A DNA stretch of 7,443 bases, from positions 1 through 7,443 of the forward strand of contig JAGVQF010000055.1 of NCBI GenBank assembly GCA_020051815.1. The letters are read 5' to 3'. A program made the translations under genes and the position numbers. Below are positions 5,628-7,443 of this stretch, piece after piece. The notes under the pieces were generated by a model, which saw only the letters and a list, made by a program, of their open reading frames with translations, was not told where the DNA came from and made no database searches. This stretch comes from Candidatus Saganbacteria bacterium. GTDB lineage: Bacteria > Margulisbacteria > WOR-1 > O2-12-FULL-45-9 > XYB2-FULL-48-7. Numbering within the stretch: the stretch's first letter is position 1; the number at the start of each line of letters is the position of its first letter.

Positions 5628-6279
5628 ATTTTTCGGCGGCGAGAAAGGCCGTCATCGCGTTGGCCGTAACGACCGCGGCGGTCATGCGCGGTAATCGCAA
5701 TAACGGCGACGAAAGCCAGCTCTTTACGGCCACGGCCAACGCCACTAACTGCGTCCAGGCGCTGGAAACCGACGGCTTCCAGGTCGGCACCAACGGTCTG
5801 GTCAATACCGCGGCCAGCACATTCTATTACGCCGCCTTCAAGGGTGTGCCGGCGGCGGCACGGCCGCCAGATTTACCGGCGTCACATCGTGGGAAACGAC
5901 CGCCGAGGTCATCTGCATCGGCCAGCTCGATATGAGCAGCAACACGATCGTGCCGCCGATCTCTGTCCTCTACTCCAAAGGCGACGTCAATATCAACCTC
6001 GCCGGCACGATCGTCGGCAACGTCATCGCGCCCTACGGCAGTATCAAAAACAACAATAACGGCCGGATCATCGGCCTGGCTTATGCCGATAACTATACCG
6101 GCAAGAACAGCTCAATCGTCGAAGGGGGCTGTGTCTTTTTCCATCTGGGCAACTTTTTTAACGACTCGATGGTCATCCAAAATCCCGATGTCCTGCCGCC
6201 GAACCTGCCGCCCGGCCTCTCGTCCGAGGCCAGCACCGGCGGCCTCAACATCAACAATTATCAGGAAGTTTATCAGTGA
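5621..6279 (+). pseudogene. Frameshifted chimeric gene: secreted-repeat module plus PilX passenger C-terminus
   Basis: Two coherent reading frames abut here. Frame A runs from ATG 5621 to about 5845. It encodes a hydrophobic stretch (AVIALAVTTAAVM), then a module ending ALETDGFQVGTNGLVN followed by FYYAAFKG, a pattern I associate with a repeat domain of large secreted proteins. Frame B is coherent from about 5848-5851 (GGGTAARFTGVTSWETTAEV) to the stop at 6277. It resembles the C-terminal third of the PilX-like protein: an NNNN-containing beta-repeat segment, then QNPDVLPPNLPPGLSSEAS, which matches IQ....P..LPPGL..E.S in the upstream protein. A single missing base near 5845-5850 would join them. 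No canonical slippery heptamer precedes the small GC hairpin at 5846-5861, so decay or an assembly error is more likely than programmed frameshifting. The ATG at 5932 is unlikely to be a true start, because the frame-B similarity extends upstream of it. No prepilin leader is present. Confidence 0.65.
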
Positions 6280-6307
6280 GTCGGGACAAGTTTCGCGGTT
6301 CCAACAA

Positions 6308-6343
6308 GACGGAACCAAGACTTTAGTCTCAGGTTCCGTCCTT
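6308..6343 (+). terminator. Stem-loop with possible terminator or attenuator role
   Basis: GACGGAACC (6308-6316) pairs with GGTTCCGTC (6332-6340) in a perfect 9-bp stem. An inner AGAC/GTCT stem (6318-6321 with 6326-6329) closes a four-base loop. The hairpin is followed only by CTTATACACTTTT, a broken T-run, so as an intrinsic terminator it is imperfect. A competing upstream strand GGTTCC at 6297-6302 can pair with GGAACC at 6311-6316 and would prevent the 9-bp stem. Its position, just after a stop codon and before the pilM promoter, fits insulation of two transcription units. Confidence 0.5.
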
Positions 6344-6356
6344 ATACACTTTTGCG

Positions 6357-6384
6357 TTGACAATGCCCGTTTATCATCTATAAT
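6357..6384 (+). promoter_or_regulatory. Consensus sigma70 promoter of pilM
   Basis: TTGACA (6357-6362), a 16-base spacer and TATAAT (6379-6384) are perfect consensus boxes. The pilM ATG follows nine bases later with no Shine-Dalgarno sequence in between, so a very short or absent leader is expected. Spacing and much of the spacer (CCC, TTTATC) are shared with the promoter at 5584-5611. Confidence 0.8.
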
Positions 6385-6400
6385 TACAGCCAAATGCTGA
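6357..6400 (+). repeat. Promoter-plus-start direct repeat, copy 2
   Basis: This is the second copy of the 44-base segment at 5584-5627, again running from the -35 box through ATGCTGA, where pilM begins. Differences are confined to the spacer and the nine bases before the ATG. Confidence 0.75.
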
Positions 6401-7443
6401 CAGCCAAATCGCTGCTGGGGATCGACCTGCGGCTTACCTCCGTTAAGGTAGTCGAGGTCGAGAGAAAGGCCGGCAATTATGTCATCAAGAACTGGGGCAT
6501 GAGCGAGGTTCCTTACTCGCTGATCGACAAACACCCGCAGTTGGAAGACGCCAAGGCCGACGCCCTGCGCAAGCTCGTCGCCACGAATAAAATCGCGACC
6601 AAGTCGGCAGTTGTCCTTGCCGCCGGCTCCGATACCATTGTCAAGGTCTTTTCGCTGGCGGAGCTGCCGCGCTCGGAGGCGGCCGACGCCATCAAGTGGA
6701 AATTCGCCGAGGAGCTCTCCTACCCGATCGAAGAAGCGATCATCTCTTTTTATCCCCTGCCCAAGGGCGAGGTCTTTACCGAAAAGACCGATTATTGCGC
6801 GGCCTGCGTCAGCCGCAATTTTTTTCTCGAAACCCAGTATATTTTAAGTAAGGCCGGCCTCAAACTGGCCGGCATCACTGTCCTCCCCGACGCCCTGCAG
6901 GAGCTCTACCGCGCCGAGATCAGTAAACCGGACGAAAAGATCACCTCGATCATTTACATGGGCAAGCGCACAACAAACATCAGCATTTACCGGCACGGAG
7001 TCTTCGAGTTTAACCGCGAGCTCACCATCGGCGGCGAGAATATCACGCGGGCCATGTCGGGCATCCTGGTCTCGCCCGAAGGCCGGGTCGAGGTTTCGCC
7101 GGAAGAAGCGGAGCGGATCAAAGTGGAATACGGCGTCCCGCTCGACCTCGAACATTTCCCCAAGCTCGGCGATATCCCCCTGACGCAGCTGCAAGCCATG
7201 GTGCGTCCGGCGCTGGAAAAAGTGCAAAGTGAAGTCGCCCGCACTTTTGAATATTACAAAGGACTGACGGGCGAGGGCGCCGTCGGCAAGATCATCCTGA
7301 CCGGCGGCAGTTCCCTGACGCCGAACCTGAAAGAATTCCTTAGCGCGGGGATCGGCGCTCCGATCGTGACGCCGGAGCCGTTCCCCAAGCTCAACCCGCG
7401 CCTGGCCGCGGCCCTGGGCGCCGCCCTCTCGGGGGCCGGAAAC
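6394..7443 (+). CDS. pilM: PilM, type IV pilus assembly actin-like ATPase (3' end outside window)
   Basis: The frame is open for 350 codons to the window edge. PilM is the cytoplasmic actin-like component of the PilMNOP alignment subcomplex, and it binds the N-terminal tail of PilN. Family features appear in order. Phosphate-1 region: GIDLRLTSVKVVEVE (9-23), keeping D11 but with R-L where GSS is usual. Shared PilM segment: LPRSEAADAIKWKFAEELSY (91-110), followed by PIEEAIISFY. VLPDALQELYRA (163-174). Phosphate-2 region: IIYMGKRTTNISIYRHG (186-202), followed by IGGENITRAM (212-221). Adenosine region: IILTGGSSLTPNLKEFL (300-316), then NPRLAAALGAAL (334-345). The usual Asp of the D-I-G phosphate-2 motif is Tyr188, which may reduce ATP hydrolysis. 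The ATG at 6394 sits nine bases after a perfect -10 box, with no ribosome binding site. pilN and pilO would be expected downstream. Identification is secure; only a few C-terminal residues appear to be missing. Confidence 0.92.
   Translation, partial: MLTAKSLLGIDLRLTSVKVVEVERKAGNYVIKNWGMSEVPYSLIDKHPQLEDAKADALRKLVATNKIATKSAVVLAAGSDTIVKVFSLAELPRSEAADAIKWKFAEELSYPIEEAIISFYPLPKGEVFTEKTDYCAACVSRNFFLETQYILSKAGLKLAGITVLPDALQELYRAEISKPDEKITSIIYMGKRTTNISIYRHGVFEFNRELTIGGENITRAMSGILVSPEGRVEVSPEEAERIKVEYGVPLDLEHFPKLGDIPLTQLQAMVRPALEKVQSEVARTFEYYKGLTGEGAVGKIILTGGSSLTPNLKEFLSAGIGAPIVTPEPFPKLNPRLAAALGAALSGAGN

Noticed and set aside
5840..5861. Programmed -1 frameshift with stimulatory hairpin (GTGCC/GGCAC, 5846-5861)
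   Set aside because: No X-XXY-YYZ slippery heptamer lies in the correct phase before the hairpin, and the hairpin overlaps the junction; an indel is simpler.
5584..6400. Insertion sequence or transposon flanked by direct repeats
   Set aside because: No transposase, terminal inverted repeats or target-site duplication can be seen, and the direct repeats are functional promoters.
6112..6534. 140-codon antisense open frame across the pilM promoter region
   Set aside because: It crosses the end of one gene, a hairpin, a promoter and the start of pilM, and its translation shows no family pattern.
6844..7244. Antisense open frames inside pilM
   Set aside because: PilM motifs run uninterrupted through this stretch on the + strand, so the reverse frames are shadows.

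Overview
The window is a compact bacterial chromosome segment of moderately high GC in which every supportable gene lies on the + strand. The gene content is that of a diderm-type bacterium with a type IV pilus or type II secretion-like pseudopilus: prepilin leaders and a PilM homologue. The short intergenic spaces, Thr-rich surface protein and consensus sigma70 promoters placed almost on top of start codons suggest an uncultivated, metagenome-derived lineage. Candidatus Margulisbacteria/Saganbacteria-like is my guess from the general feel of the PilM and pilin sequences, and I hold it with low confidence. The standard bacterial code fits all genes.

Region 1 (1-1089) holds the 3' end of one family 2 glycosyltransferase and a complete second one, separated by a single base and probably cotranscribed. 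They look like polyprenyl-phosphate sugar transferases of a cell-envelope or glycan pathway.

Region 2 (about 1074-2351) is a two-gene toxin-antitoxin-like module. It has an AbiEii/AbiGii-family nucleotidyltransferase followed, with a 4-base ATGA overlap, by a protein with an unfamiliar N-terminal domain and a C-terminal XRE helix-turn-helix. The head carries a sigma70-type promoter and two palindromic operator-like sites whose centres are 31 bp apart. The first palindrome covers the stop codon of the upstream glycosyltransferase. The toxin gene is visibly more AT-rich than its neighbours.

Region 3 (2412-5572) is an operon of four overlapping genes for prepilin-like proteins in the order GspH/FimT-like, GspI/PilV-like, GspJ/PilW-like and GspK/PilX-like. 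This matches the minor (pseudo)pilin set that forms a pilus tip or initiation complex. The first protein is unusual: a chitobiase C-terminal-type beta-sandwich domain and a 35-residue polythreonine stalk, encoded by an ACAACT hexanucleotide repeat, are inserted inside the pilin fold. The fourth carries a large repetitive beta-rich passenger.

Region 4 (5584-6279) is a short chimeric open region with its own consensus promoter. Its first half resembles a repeat module of secreted proteins. Its second half is a paralogue of the C-terminal third of the PilX-like protein, and the two are out of frame with each other near 5845. I call it a pseudogene or a gene with an indel.

Region 5 (6297-7443) has a hairpin with a competing upstream strand. 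Next comes a promoter-plus-start-codon cassette almost identical to that of region 4, then pilM, which runs off the right edge and presumably leads into pilN, pilO and further genes. All four recognisable transcription-unit heads place the -10 box 6-9 nt before the ATG, so leaderless or near-leaderless mRNAs are predicted.
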